A DNA stretch of 33,498 bases from NCBI RefSeq assembly GCF_001310955.1, contig NZ_BAZX01000040.1, forward strand, positions 1 to 33,498. The letters are read 5' to 3'. Numbering within the stretch: position 1 is the first letter of the stretch; each line of letters begins with the position of its first letter. A model generated the notes under the pieces. The model was not told the DNA's origin. It did not search any database and was given only the letters and a program-made list of their open reading frames with translations. The position numbers were made by a program, and so were the translations under genes. Origin of the DNA: Marinifilum fragile JCM 15579 (lineage in GTDB: Bacteria; Bacteroidota; Bacteroidia; Bacteroidales; Marinifilaceae). Positions 7,311-16,206 of the stretch are shown piece after piece.

Positions 7311-7985
7311 ATGGAATTTTTCATCGACGATAAGGAAACAGAAGCAGTTTTTCAGGAAATATTTAAGAAAGTTCAAATTTTACGCAATGGTGAAACTCAT
7401 CATGAAATGAAAAAGTATGGTTTGAACTATCAAAAATCATTAGGGGCAACAATCGTTAACCTTAGGGAGCTGGCAAGTGGGTATTCGAAAGATCATTTGC
7501 TGGCACATAAACTTTGGACAAAAGCATTTCGCGAAACAAAAATTCTGGCCAGTTTGTTGGAGGAACCTGAACTGGTTAATGAAGAACAAATCAATCGTTG
7601 GTTCGATGAAATGGATTCAAATGAGCTGATAGAGCAGGTAAGCATGAATTTATTCCTGAATATGCCAAATGTTTATGAATTGATACCTGAGTGGTTGCAA
7701 TCGAAAGATTACCAAAGAGTATTGTGTGCAATCATTATTTCAGGCCGCCTGGCAATGAAAAAGAATGAGGTGAAGGTAAATGAGTTGTTCAAATTTGTAG
7801 AGATGATTCCAAGCAATATTGATGAGTTTTATTTGAGAAATCAGTTGAAAAGAAGTTTGGGTAAAATGGTTCGCGTGAACAAAGAGATAGCGGATACCAT
7901 TTGCAATAAGGTTCACGACTTACGTGCCAGGGATGAAAATTGGCAGGAAATATGGGACGATTTGCAATATGAGCTTGATTTGTAG
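7311..7985 (+). CDS. DNA alkylation repair protein, AlkD-like (HEAT-like repeats)
   Basis: A 224-aa, all-helical protein of the kind Bacteroidota genomes carry as short AlkD-like DNA alkylation repair proteins. The diagnostic stretch is the N-terminal half: MKKYGLNYQKSLGATIVNLRELA, then HLLAHKLWTKAFRETKILASLL, which corresponds to the helical repeat of AlkD in which W and R/E residues line the DNA-binding groove. The second half (NELIEQVSMNLFL and later helices) continues the repeat. Family members of the AlkC/AlkD group remove alkylated purines from DNA, but whether this short form is a glycosylase has not been shown from sequence. The ATG at 7311 follows a promoter element closely. It is transcribed divergently from the tRNA-His pair. 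Confidence 0.78.
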   Translation: MEFFIDDKETEAVFQEIFKKVQILRNGETHHEMKKYGLNYQKSLGATIVNLRELASGYSKDHLLAHKLWTKAFRETKILASLLEEPELVNEEQINRWFDEMDSNELIEQVSMNLFLNMPNVYELIPEWLQSKDYQRVLCAIIISGRLAMKKNEVKVNELFKFVEMIPSNIDEFYLRNQLKRSLGKMVRVNKEIADTICNKVHDLRARDENWQEIWDDLQYELDL

Positions 7986-8112
7986 ATTATTTTAAGAATA
8001 TTTAAGAGGCTTAAGGATTAAAAATCTAGGAAATCAGAATTAAACAGAGTAAATTTGAGGCTCTAAATAATATCATAACTACAAAATTATTGTAGATAAA
8101 TAACTAAGATAT

Positions 8113-8873
8113 ATGGCATTAACAAAGAGTTCCAATCCGGTATTAAGTGAAAAAATATTTCAAACTTCGAGAGCTGAAGTTTATGGTGAAACAATGACCA
8201 TAAATGGAACGGTGAATAAAATTGCAATGTTGCTATTTTTTGTGGTAGCTGCTGCAAGTTTCACTTGGGGAATGGTTTCTGTAACCAGTACTGGAGAAAT
8301 TACTTATTCGGTTTATCCTTGGATGATAGGAGGAGCTATTGGAGGCTTAATCTTGGCACTGGTAACTGTGTTTAAACCAAAAGCATCACCTTATACCGCA
8401 CCTTTTTATGCATTGTTCGAAGGTTTGTTTTTAGGAGGTATCTCGCACTAATGAATGCCACATATCCTGGTATCGTAATGCAAGCCGTAGGTTTAACTTT
8501 CGGAACCTTATTTGCCATGTTATTTGCTTACAAAACAGGTTTAATCAAGGTAACTCAAAAATTTAAGGCAGGAATTGTTGCTGCTACGGGTGGTATCATG
8601 CTATTTTATTTGGTAAGCTGGATCATGAACATGTTCGGTATCGGAAATGGATTTTATTATGGTTCAAGTTTATTGAGCATTGGTATCAGTCTGTTTGTAG
8701 TTGTGATTGCAGCATTAAACCTGGTTTTGGATTTTGATTTTATAGAAAAAGGAGCTCAATCGGGAGCCCCAAAATATATGGAATGGTATGGCGCCTTTGG
8801 TTTAATGGTAACCTTAATTTGGCTGTACGTTGAATTATTAAGATTGTTGGCTAAAATTGCCAATCGTGATTAA
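8113..8873 (+). pseudogene. Bax inhibitor-1/YccA family membrane protein, frameshifted
   Basis: A multi-helix membrane protein of the Bax inhibitor-1 (YccA/YetJ) family, in some members a pH-sensitive calcium leak channel. The reading frame breaks once. 8113-8451 encodes the N-terminal 112 residues, ending FEGLFLGGISH; 8451-8873 continues at once with MNATYPGIVMQAVGLTFGTL, the next helix in the family. One extra base near 8444-8445 (TCGCA to TCGGCA) restores GGIS-A-L-MNATYPG and a protein of 253 aa, the usual length. The C-terminal LDFDFIEKGAQSGAPKYMEWYGAFGLMVTLIWLYVELLRLL is the family signature, including the conserved acidic residues of the DFDFI segment. The defect may be a sequencing error. 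If real, the two parts would be an N-terminal fragment and an unlikely free-standing C-terminal piece. Confidence 0.9.
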
Positions 8874-8909
8874 TTTAATTTTGGATATCCATTATTTAAG
8901 AAGTTTCTT

Positions 8910-10124
8910 GTGAATATTATTGAAGTTACAAATCAGAAGCATCGCACAGAGTTTTTAAACCTGGCTGGGAAGCTGTATAAAAATGACTCTAACTATGCTC
9001 GTCCGTTAGATGTTGAAATTGAAGGGATATTTAATCCAGATAATAACTCTTTCTTTTCTCATGGTAAGGCAATTCGTTGGATCCTGCAAGATGAGAAAGG
9101 AAATACCATTGGTCGTATCGCTGCTTTTATAAACGAGAAAAAAGCCCATACCTATGACCAACCTACAGGTGGATGTGGATTTTTCGAATGTATCAATGAC
9201 AAAAAGGCAGCGTTCCTTTTGTTTGATACGGCTAAAAGTTGGCTAAGCGATAATGGCATGGAAGCCATGGATGGTCCGGTTAACTTTGGAGAGAACGACA
9301 ATCACTGGGGATTATTGGTAGATGGATTCATTCCTCAGGGATATGGAATGCCATATCATCAGAAATATTACAAGGAGTTTTTCGAAGAGTATGGTTTTAA
9401 AGTATTCTTTGAACAATATAGCTATCATCTTGACTTAAGAAAGAAATTCCCGGAGCGATTCTGGAAAATAGCTGAGTGGATTGCAAAGAAGCCAGGCTTT
9501 TCTTTTGAGCATTTCAGATATGATAATGCAGAAAAGTATGTACAGGATATTATTGCGGTATACAATGAAGCCTGGAAATTTCATGATAATTTTTCGCCAA
9601 TAGATCCTGAAGATCTTAGAAAGATTGCCAGAGAAGGGAAAGGAGTGATTGAAGAGGAATTCATTTGGTTTGCCTATCATGAAGGAAAGCCAATTGCTTT
9701 TTTTGTTGCGATGCCTGATATCAATCAGATCCTGATAAAGATGAATGGGAAATTTAACCTCTGGAACAAGTTAAAGTTCTTGTATTATCTAAAAAGAAAA
9801 ACAATTACTCGAGCTCGTATTACGATTATGGGAGTTGTGCCGAAATATCAAAGATTTGGTGTTGAGTCGGCAATTTTCTGGCATATGGACAAGGTGATGC
9901 AACGCAAACCACATTACAATGAACTAGAATTGTCGTGGGTGGGTGATTTCAATCCGAAGATGATCTCTATTTACGAATCGGTTGGTGGGGTTAAAATGAA
10001 GACTCATTTCACTTACAGATATCTTTTCGATCCGAATAAGCCTTTTCATCGAACACCTATTATCCCTCTGGAAAACAGAGGAGATAAGGCGAAGAGGAAA
10101 AAAGCGAAGGAAAGTGCAGAATAA
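8910..10124 (+). CDS. GNAT-like (acyl-CoA N-acyltransferase fold) protein
   Basis: A 404-aa cytoplasmic protein of a type common in Bacteroidota and usually annotated as hypothetical or N-acetyltransferase. The N-terminal half has the conserved block EAMDGPVNFGENDNHWGLL (about residues 125-145). The C-terminal half carries a GNAT-like segment, ARITIMGVVPKYQRFGVESAIF, where the VVPKYQRFGV part resembles the acetyl-CoA-binding motif A; the following LSWVGDFNPKMISIYESVGG is typical of the last GNAT strands. The start is a GTG at 8910: the frame is open from the preceding stop and holds no ATG there. It lies 36 bp after the Bax inhibitor-1 gene and may be cotranscribed. The acceptor substrate is unknown. 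Confidence 0.72.
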   Translation: MNIIEVTNQKHRTEFLNLAGKLYKNDSNYARPLDVEIEGIFNPDNNSFFSHGKAIRWILQDEKGNTIGRIAAFINEKKAHTYDQPTGGCGFFECINDKKAAFLLFDTAKSWLSDNGMEAMDGPVNFGENDNHWGLLVDGFIPQGYGMPYHQKYYKEFFEEYGFKVFFEQYSYHLDLRKKFPERFWKIAEWIAKKPGFSFEHFRYDNAEKYVQDIIAVYNEAWKFHDNFSPIDPEDLRKIAREGKGVIEEEFIWFAYHEGKPIAFFVAMPDINQILIKMNGKFNLWNKLKFLYYLKRKTITRARITIMGVVPKYQRFGVESAIFWHMDKVMQRKPHYNELELSWVGDFNPKMISIYESVGGVKMKTHFTYRYLFDPNKPFHRTPIIPLENRGDKAKRKKAKESAE

Positions 10125-10135
10125 TTAAATAATTC

Positions 10136-10166
10136 TTTGCAAAATAAATTACAATATCTACCTTTG
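10136..10166 (+). promoter_or_regulatory. Bacteroidota-type promoter of rpmE2
   Basis: TTTG (10136-10139), a 19-bp spacer and TACCTTTG (10159-10166) match the -33/-7 consensus exactly. Transcription would begin near 10173, leaving a leader of about 40 bases before the L31 start. Confidence 0.8.
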
Positions 10167-10211
10167 CACTCCATTGGAAGAAGATTATAAGAAATTTAAA
10201 GGATATTTAAA

Positions 10212-10463
10212 ATGAAAAAGGGAATACATCCGGAAAACTACCGTTTGGTAGCTTTTAAAGACATGTCTAACGAAACTGTTTTTTTAGCGAAGTCTACTGC
10301 TAACACTAAAGAAACTATCGAATTTGAAGGCGTTGAGTACCCATTGGTAAAATTAGAGATCTCTAATACATCTCACCCATTCTATACTGGTAAGATGACT
10401 TTGGTAGATACTGCTGGACGTGTAGACAAGTTCATGAACCGTTACAAGAAGTTCAAGAAGTAA
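10212..10463 (+). CDS. rpmE2: 50S ribosomal protein L31 type B
   Basis: An 83-aa ribosomal protein of the large subunit, which helps bridge the two subunits in the 70S ribosome. It begins MKKGIHPENYRLVAFKDMSN and ends with the basic tail KFMNRYKKFKK, both typical of the long type B form. The four cysteines that bind zinc in the short form are absent, as expected for type B. It has its own promoter immediately upstream and a strong terminator after it, so it is a single-gene unit. Codon use is strongly biased toward highly expressed codons (repeated TCT, GTA, GGT). Confidence 0.97.
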   Translation: MKKGIHPENYRLVAFKDMSNETVFLAKSTANTKETIEFEGVEYPLVKLEISNTSHPFYTGKMTLVDTAGRVDKFMNRYKKFKK

Positions 10464-10481
10464 GATCAAAAATTACTATAG

Positions 10482-10514
10482 AAAAAAAGCTCCGATATTC
10501 GGAGCTTTTTTTTT
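10482..10514 (+). terminator. Terminator of rpmE2
   Basis: A 13-bp stem (AAAAAAAGCTCCG at 10482-10494, its complement from 10500) with loop ATATT, ending in nine Ts. It starts 19 bases after the stop codon. Confidence 0.9.
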
Positions 10515-10578
10515 GTGCAGATTTCTGAGCGAAGAATTGCTATGTATTATTAAAGCAAGTTATTCAACTCTTTTTTTG

Positions 10579-10586
10579 TATTTTTG
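10579..10586 (+). promoter_or_regulatory. Possible -7 element of the GlmU-like gene
   Basis: TATTTTTG fits TAnnTTTG, 58 bp before the start codon at 10644. No TTTG is present at the expected upstream distance, so support is partial. Confidence 0.4.
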
Positions 10587-10643
10587 ACCATACATAAAAT
10601 TTGAAACACACGAATCCTTTCAGGATTTACTATTACTACTGCA

Positions 10644-11834
10644 ATGAATTATATTCTTTTTGATGATGGAGCATGGAACGAATTGCTTCCTCTTACATTT
10701 ACTCGTCCTGTTTCCGAAGTTCGCATCGGAATTACTACCATACGCGAGAAATGGGAACGCTTATTAAATACTGAATGTAGCTTTTTAACTCAAGAGTATT
10801 TGAGCGAAAAATATCCTTTGCAAAACGAGGATACGAACATTTTAATCAATGGATCTGTTATAGCAAATAAGGAATTAATTGAAGCTATTCAGAATTTAAA
10901 GGATGGAGATTTCTTAATCGCAAATGATATTGTGATTGCAGCTTGCTTAAATGCAGATGAGATCGCGCTGGTACAAAAAGAGAAATTAGAAGATGTGAAT
11001 ACAATCGAATTCTCAGGAGAATTTGATCGAATTCACAAAACCTACGATATTTTCTCATTAAACGATAAAATCCTTCGTCAGGATTTTGCTTTGCTTACCG
11101 ATGGAAGAGAATCTCAAAACATTTCGGATACGGTGAATGTGTTGGGCAAGGAGAATATTTTTATTGAAGAAGGAGCAACAATTGAATTTGCCACTTTAAA
11201 TGCACAAGAAGGACCAATTTATATTGGTAAAGATGCTGTGATCATGGAAGGTGTTTTGGTTAGAGGACCTTTGGCAATGTGCGAACATGCAGAGCTTAAA
11301 TTGGGAGCAAAAGTATACGGCGCAACAACACTTGGCCCTTATTGTAAGTGTGGAGGAGAATTGAATAATGTGGTATTGTTTGGTTATTCAAGCAAAGCAC
11401 ATGATGGTTTCTTGGGTAATGCGGTTCTTGGCGAATGGTGTAATATTGGAGCAGATACCAATAATTCTAACCTGAAGAACAATTATTCGCAGGTTAAACT
11501 ATGGAACTATGTAACTGAGAATTTTGCAAGAACAGGCCTACAGTTTTGTGGCACCATAATGGGTGATCATTCCAAACTTGGAATCAATACCATGCTAAAT
11601 ACAGGTACAGTAATTGGGGTGAGTGCAAATGTATTTGGTTCGGGTTTCCCTCGCAATTTTATTCCGTCCTTCTCTATGGGAGGAAATCATGGATTTAAAG
11701 AGTATCGTTTAAATGCAACCTTTGAGGTTGCCGATTTGGTTATGAAACGCAGGGGAAAGGAATTTGATGATGTAGAAAAGAGGATTCTGTCTCACATTTT
11801 TGAAGTGACGAAAGAGTATAGAAAATCATTTTAG
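10644..11834 (+). CDS. GlmU-like sugar-1-phosphate nucleotidyltransferase/acetyltransferase
   Basis: A 396-aa protein of the Bacteroidota-type alternative GlmU family (alt_bact_glmU). The N-terminal domain begins NYILFDDGAWNELLPLTFTRPVSEVRIG, which corresponds to the nucleotidyltransferase half but lacks the standard LAAGxGTRM signature of true GlmU. From about residue 170 on comes a left-handed beta-helix of hexapeptide repeats (GPIYIGKDAVIMEGVLVRG, KLGAKVYGATTLGPYCK, GNAVLGEWCNIGADT), the acyltransferase half. It is predicted to form UDP-GlcNAc or a related sugar nucleotide for the cell wall and envelope. A terminator follows. The gene precedes lon but is not in the same operon. Confidence 0.87.
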   Translation: MNYILFDDGAWNELLPLTFTRPVSEVRIGITTIREKWERLLNTECSFLTQEYLSEKYPLQNEDTNILINGSVIANKELIEAIQNLKDGDFLIANDIVIAACLNADEIALVQKEKLEDVNTIEFSGEFDRIHKTYDIFSLNDKILRQDFALLTDGRESQNISDTVNVLGKENIFIEEGATIEFATLNAQEGPIYIGKDAVIMEGVLVRGPLAMCEHAELKLGAKVYGATTLGPYCKCGGELNNVVLFGYSSKAHDGFLGNAVLGEWCNIGADTNNSNLKNNYSQVKLWNYVTENFARTGLQFCGTIMGDHSKLGINTMLNTGTVIGVSANVFGSGFPRNFIPSFSMGGNHGFKEYRLNATFEVADLVMKRRGKEFDDVEKRILSHIFEVTKEYRKSF

Positions 11835-11843
11835 AGAATAAAA

Positions 11844-11878
11844 GAAGAGTCCTTACAAATAATCGTGAGGACTTTTTT
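11844..11878 (+). terminator. Terminator of the GlmU-like gene
   Basis: AGTCCTTAC (11848-11856) pairs with GTGAGGACT (11865-11873), 9 bp with one G-U, followed by TTTTTT. It separates the GlmU-like gene from lon. Confidence 0.75.
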
Positions 11879-12005
11879 GTTTGGCACAGGGATTGCCAAG
11901 TACATAGCAGCAATTTTTTTTTTAGAGGAAGCGACATTTTGTCATATCAGTTTAATAAAAACTTACTTCCTTTACAGATATAATGTAAGAAAGGCAGACG
12001 AGATA

Positions 12006-14459
12006 ATGAGTAGTAAGATAGAATTCAATATTAGTGATATAGTTTTGTCGAATATGATGGATGAAGATTCGGATTTTATTCCAATTATAACCGATGAGGA
12101 TGAGAGTGCATTGGATGAGTTGCAGGTGCCTGACACTTTGCCAATACTACCTCTTCGAAATACAGTTTTATTTCCAGGAGTTGTAATTCCAATTTCTGTT
12201 GGTAGAGAAAAATCGTTGAAGTTGGTTCGCGAGGTTTATAACAACAAAGGAATGTTAGGGGCAGCTTCTCAAATGGATTTGAATGTTGAAGAACCACACT
12301 TCGAGGATATCAATAAAATTGGTACCGTGGCTCAAATTATCAAGATTCTTGAAATGCCTGATGGGACCACTACGGTAATTCTTCAGGGTAAAAAACGTTT
12401 CGAGCTTGAAGCGATTATTAGTGAAGAACCATTTCATGTAGGTCGTATCAGAACAATCAAGGATCAGCGCCCTGAGGTTGAAGATAACGAGTATAAAGCT
12501 TTGGTTTCTTCGGTTAAGGATATTGCCATTAAGGTAATTAAGTTATCACCTCAAATTCCTAACGAGGCTTCATTCGCAATTAAGAACATCGAAGGTTCAT
12601 CGTTCTTGATCAACTTTATTTCTAGTAACTCAGAAATAAAACATAGTCAGAAGCAAAGATTGCTTGAGTTTGATAATATTCGCGATAGAGCAATGAAACT
12701 TCTTGAATATTTGGTTCGTGAAGTTCAGGTTTTGGAGTTGAAAGATGATATTCAGTCGAAAGTGAAGACTGATATGGATCAGCAGCAAAGAGAATACTTG
12801 TTGCACCAGCAAATGAAAACCATTCAGGATGAATTGGGCGGAAGTCCAAACGATCAGGATATCATGGAGCTGGAAGAAAAAGCCGAGGATAAGAACTGGT
12901 CTGAAGAAGTAGCTAATACATTTGAGAAAGAGTTAAAGAAACTGCAAAGATTGAATCCAGCTGCAGCTGAGTATTCAGTTCAGTTGAATTATTTGCAGGA
13001 ATTATTGGATTTACCTTGGAATGAATATACCGAGGATAATTTCGATTTGAAGCATGCTCAAAAGGTTCTTGATAATGATCACTTTGGATTGGAGAAAGTA
13101 AAAGATCGTATCATTGAACACTTGGCAGTGCTTAAGTTGAAAGGTGATTTGAAATCTCCAATTTTATGTCTTTACGGACCTCCAGGGGTTGGTAAAACAT
13201 CATTGGGAAAATCGATTGCTGAATCTTTAAACAGAAAGTATGTCAGAATGTCTTTGGGTGGATTGCACGATGAATCAGAAATCCGTGGACACAGAAAAAC
13301 ATATATTGGTGCAATGCCAGGTCGTATCATTCAAGGCATGAAGAAAGCTGGATCATCGAATCCAGTATTCATATTGGATGAGATTGATAAAGTAGGCAGT
13401 GATTTTAGAGGAGATCCATCTTCTGCATTGCTTGAGGTATTGGATCCAGAGCAAAACAATGCTTTCCACGATAATTTCCTTGAGGTAGATTACGATTTAT
13501 CGAAAGTGATGTTTGTTGCAACTGCGAATAATGTTGGATCTATTTCAGCACCACTTCGCGACCGTATGGAAATGATTGATGTTAGTGGATACATTCAGGA
13601 AGAGAAAGTTGAAATTGCTCGACGTCACCTGATTCCTAAGCAAATGGAAAATCATGGAATTACCTCAGATCATATTAAAATATCGAAAGAAGTAATTGCT
13701 GAGGTGGTTGATAAATATACTCGTGAATCTGGTGTTCGTGCATTAGATCAACGTATTGCTAAAATTATGCGTAGAGTGGCTCGTAAGGTTGCCATGGATG
13801 AAAAATACGATATCAATCTTAAAACAGAAGATTTGAAGGAGTATTTGGGAGCAGAAATGTTCAACCGTGAGAAGTATCAGGGTAACGATTATGCTGGTGT
13901 TGTTACAGGTTTGGCATGGACTTCGGTAGGAGGTGAAATCCTATTCATTGAATCAAGTCTTTCTGCAGGTAAAGGAAAATTGACCTTAACAGGAAATCTT
14001 GGTGATGTAATGAAAGAGTCTGCATTGTTGGCTCAGGAATACTTGCATGCACACTGTGATTCTTTGGACATTAAGAAAGAAGCTTTTGATGAGTGGAATC
14101 TTCATGTTCACGTTCCTGAAGGAGCAATTCCAAAAGATGGACCATCAGCAGGTGTAACTATGGTAACAGCAATGGCTTCAGCATTTACACAGCGTAAAGT
14201 GAAGAAAAATCTTGCTATGACTGGTGAGATTACCTTACGAGGTAAAGTGTTGCCAGTTGGTGGAATTAAGGAAAAAATCCTTGCAGCCAAGCGTGCTGGA
14301 ATTAAGGAGATTATTCTTTGTAACCAGAATAAGAAAGATATCGAAGAAATTAAGGATGTTTATTTAAAAGGATTAAAATTCCATTTTGTAGATGAGATTA
14401 TGGAAGTTCTTGATATTGCTTTAATGAAGCAGAAAGTTAAGAACCCACTGAAAATATAA
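12006..14459 (+). CDS. lon: ATP-dependent Lon protease
   Basis: An 817-aa LonA protease that degrades misfolded and regulatory proteins in the cytoplasm. The N-terminal substrate-binding domain begins at LPILPLRNTVLFPGVVIPISVG (about residue 45). The AAA+ module has Walker A GPPGVGKT (391-398) and Walker B VFILDEIDK. The protease domain has the Ser-Lys dyad: S714 in DGPSAG and K757 in GGIKEKIL, 43 residues apart as in E. coli Lon. The ATG at 12006 is chosen. The frame is open back to 11865, but that extension overlaps the upstream terminator and reads as non-protein. Residues 1-40 form an acidic leader (MMDEDSDFIPIITDEDES) often seen in Bacteroidota Lon. A terminator follows the stop. No heat-shock operator is evident. 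Confidence 0.97.
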   Translation: MSSKIEFNISDIVLSNMMDEDSDFIPIITDEDESALDELQVPDTLPILPLRNTVLFPGVVIPISVGREKSLKLVREVYNNKGMLGAASQMDLNVEEPHFEDINKIGTVAQIIKILEMPDGTTTVILQGKKRFELEAIISEEPFHVGRIRTIKDQRPEVEDNEYKALVSSVKDIAIKVIKLSPQIPNEASFAIKNIEGSSFLINFISSNSEIKHSQKQRLLEFDNIRDRAMKLLEYLVREVQVLELKDDIQSKVKTDMDQQQREYLLHQQMKTIQDELGGSPNDQDIMELEEKAEDKNWSEEVANTFEKELKKLQRLNPAAAEYSVQLNYLQELLDLPWNEYTEDNFDLKHAQKVLDNDHFGLEKVKDRIIEHLAVLKLKGDLKSPILCLYGPPGVGKTSLGKSIAESLNRKYVRMSLGGLHDESEIRGHRKTYIGAMPGRIIQGMKKAGSSNPVFILDEIDKVGSDFRGDPSSALLEVLDPEQNNAFHDNFLEVDYDLSKVMFVATANNVGSISAPLRDRMEMIDVSGYIQEEKVEIARRHLIPKQMENHGITSDHIKISKEVIAEVVDKYTRESGVRALDQRIAKIMRRVARKVAMDEKYDINLKTEDLKEYLGAEMFNREKYQGNDYAGVVTGLAWTSVGGEILFIESSLSAGKGKLTLTGNLGDVMKESALLAQEYLHAHCDSLDIKKEAFDEWNLHVHVPEGAIPKDGPSAGVTMVTAMASAFTQRKVKKNLAMTGEITLRGKVLPVGGIKEKILAAKRAGIKEIILCNQNKKDIEEIKDVYLKGLKFHFVDEIMEVLDIALMKQKVKNPLKI

Positions 14460-14478
14460 TCAGGATAAGAATTAGAAT

Positions 14479-14510
14479 AAAGGCTCTCAAATCGAGAGCC
14501 TTTTTCTTTT
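14479..14510 (+). terminator. Terminator of lon
   Basis: A perfect 10-bp stem (AAAGGCTCTC at 14479-14488, GAGAGCCTTT at 14494-14503), loop AAATC, then TTTTTCTTTT-type tract. Confidence 0.9.
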
Positions 14511-14592
14511 TTAGACCTTTGTGTCATAAAAATTCTTACTTTTAAGTTCGGTTATTCCTTACTGATATTACACATTTAATTGCTTTTCAAGA

Positions 14593-15693
14593 ATGAACGG
14601 AAAAGGGAAATATATTTTGGTAGCCATTGGTCTAATCATATTAGGCATAATGGTTTGGTATTTTAGTAATATTGTTACTTACATTTTAATTTCGGTAGTA
14701 TTATCTTTTATTGGTCGACCTGTTGTTGATTTTTTGAACAAAGTAAAAATCAAGAAATGGACCTGTCCACCTGCTTTATCGGCAGGAATTACCTTGATAT
14801 TACTTTGGTTTGTAATGGTAATATTTTTTCGAACCTTTATCCCAATGGTTGCTGATCAGGCCGAAGAATTATCTACCATCGACGTAAATGCGGCAGCTCG
14901 CAGTTTGGAAGAACCTATTAAAAATCTCGAAACATTAATTGCAAAATATTCTGCGGAAGGAGACAATTTTAACCTGAAAGCTGTTGTAATTGATAATTTT
15001 ACTTCTTTTGTAAAGATTTCTGATGTGTCATCGATATTTGGATCTCTGGCAGGTACATTGGGAAACATATTTATTGCGCTCTTCTCCATTTCATTCATTA
15101 CCTTTTTCTTTTTAAAGGATAGCAGTTTGTTTACCAGTGGTGTAGTTTTAATGGTACCAGCAAAACACGAAGAAGGGGTACTTCATGTATTGGACTCAAT
15201 TAAAAACCTACTGATGCGTTACTTTGTGGGGTTATTCTTTGAAGTAATATTGGTTGGATTTCTGGTTACCATTGGCTTGAGTATAGTTGGTTTGCCTTTT
15301 GGAACTGCAGTGGTAATTGGGCTTTTTGCAGGAATAATGAATGTGATTCCTTACATTGGGCCAATAATTGGAGCCATATTCGGAATGATTATAGGAATTG
15401 CAACCAATATACATGCTGATTTTTATGCTGAAATTTTACCATTGCTTGGATATATGGCATTGGTTTTTGCTTGTGTTCAAATTATCGATAACGTTTTGTT
15501 CCAACCCTTAATTTATTCCAATAGTGTGAATGCACATCCACTGGAAATTTTCATTGTAATTATTATGGCAGGAAGTATGGCAGGAATTATTGGAATGATG
15601 CTAGCGATACCATCTTACACGATTATGCGTGTGATTGCCAAAGAGTTCTTTAATCAATATCGATTTGTAAAGAAATTAACACAGAATATTTAA
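14593..15693 (+). CDS. AI-2E family transporter (PerM/TqsA-like membrane protein)
   Basis: A 366-aa inner-membrane protein of the AI-2E (PF01594) family. It has two N-terminal helices (residues 6-25 and 28-45), a third near 62-82, a soluble stretch of about 65 residues (ADQAEELSTIDVNAAARSLEE and on), then helices near 155-175 and from about 200 to the end. The family core is seen in GLPFGTAVVIGLFAGIMNVIPYIGPIIGAIFG (about 236-267), with the conserved NVIPYIGP, and in the final QPLIYSNSVNAHPLEIFIVII. Family members are linked with autoinducer or metabolite export or with Na/H antiport; the substrate here cannot be read. It lies 10 bp before a lipoprotein gene, probably in one operon. Confidence 0.92.
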   Translation: MNGKGKYILVAIGLIILGIMVWYFSNIVTYILISVVLSFIGRPVVDFLNKVKIKKWTCPPALSAGITLILLWFVMVIFFRTFIPMVADQAEELSTIDVNAAARSLEEPIKNLETLIAKYSAEGDNFNLKAVVIDNFTSFVKISDVSSIFGSLAGTLGNIFIALFSISFITFFFLKDSSLFTSGVVLMVPAKHEEGVLHVLDSIKNLLMRYFVGLFFEVILVGFLVTIGLSIVGLPFGTAVVIGLFAGIMNVIPYIGPIIGAIFGMIIGIATNIHADFYAEILPLLGYMALVFACVQIIDNVLFQPLIYSNSVNAHPLEIFIVIIMAGSMAGIIGMMLAIPSYTIMRVIAKEFFNQYRFVKKLTQNI

Positions 15694-15703
15694 TTATAGA
15701 AAT

Positions 15704-16159
15704 ATGAAAATCAGAATACTAATTATTAATTTTTTTCTTCTAACTAGTCTGCTTACTTCCATGTCTTCTTGTGATACAGAAAGTATGAAAAAGGTTTCAA
15801 TGGATAAATTCATAGGAACTTGGGAATTAAAAGGAAGATCGATGCTAGAAGGTATCAAGATCGAGATAAAGAAAACCGATTCTGGAAGTTTAATAGGTAA
15901 AGTTGTTGAGATAAACGATAATAAGTATGTAAGATTTTTTGTGGAACCAAACGAGACATGGGTTATTAATATTAAAAGGTCTTCAAATTCACAGTTTAGA
16001 TTAACAGAGAAGAAAATAGGAAGTGCATTATTTGCTACTTATGGATTGGGGACTAATAAGGAATTTAAAGTTGAGTTTATAAATAATGACACAATAGGAT
16101 TAGGATCAGACTCTAAAGATCCTGAAAAATCAACAATACAATATTTAAGAGTTAAATAA
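15704..16159 (+). CDS. Putative lipoprotein, lipocalin-like, function unknown
   Basis: A 151-aa secreted lipoprotein. It has a lipoprotein signal peptide with lipobox around C23 (TSMSSC), then a compact domain beginning FIGTWELKGRSMLEGIKIEIKK. A start of this form (short strand, GTW) followed by several beta strands recalls small lipocalin-like or META-type lipoproteins, but I find no firm family match. It begins 10 bp after the transporter and ends before a strong bidirectional terminator, so the two genes form a short operon. Confidence 0.75.
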   Translation: MKIRILIINFFLLTSLLTSMSSCDTESMKKVSMDKFIGTWELKGRSMLEGIKIEIKKTDSGSLIGKVVEINDNKYVRFFVEPNETWVINIKRSSNSQFRLTEKKIGSALFATYGLGTNKEFKVEFINNDTIGLGSDSKDPEKSTIQYLRVK

Positions 16160-16160
16160 C

Positions 16161-16194
16161 AAACAAGGATGATTCTATAGAATCATCCTTGTTT
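16161..16194. terminator. Bidirectional terminator between convergent genes
   Basis: A perfect 15-bp stem (AAACAAGGATGATTC at 16161-16175, complement at 16180-16194) with loop TATA. A/T tracts on both sides suit both the lipoprotein gene and the converging epimerase gene. Confidence 0.85.
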
Positions 16195-16206
16195 ACTAAT
16201 GATATT

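Noticed and set aside
8440..8455. Programmed frameshifting in the Bax inhibitor-1 gene
   Set aside because: There is no slippery heptamer or clear downstream structure, and four other genes show the same kind of one-base loss in unrelated sequences.
11865..12005. Longer N-terminus for Lon
   Set aside because: The extension overlaps the upstream terminator and reads unlike any Lon. The ATG at 12006 gives the normal length.
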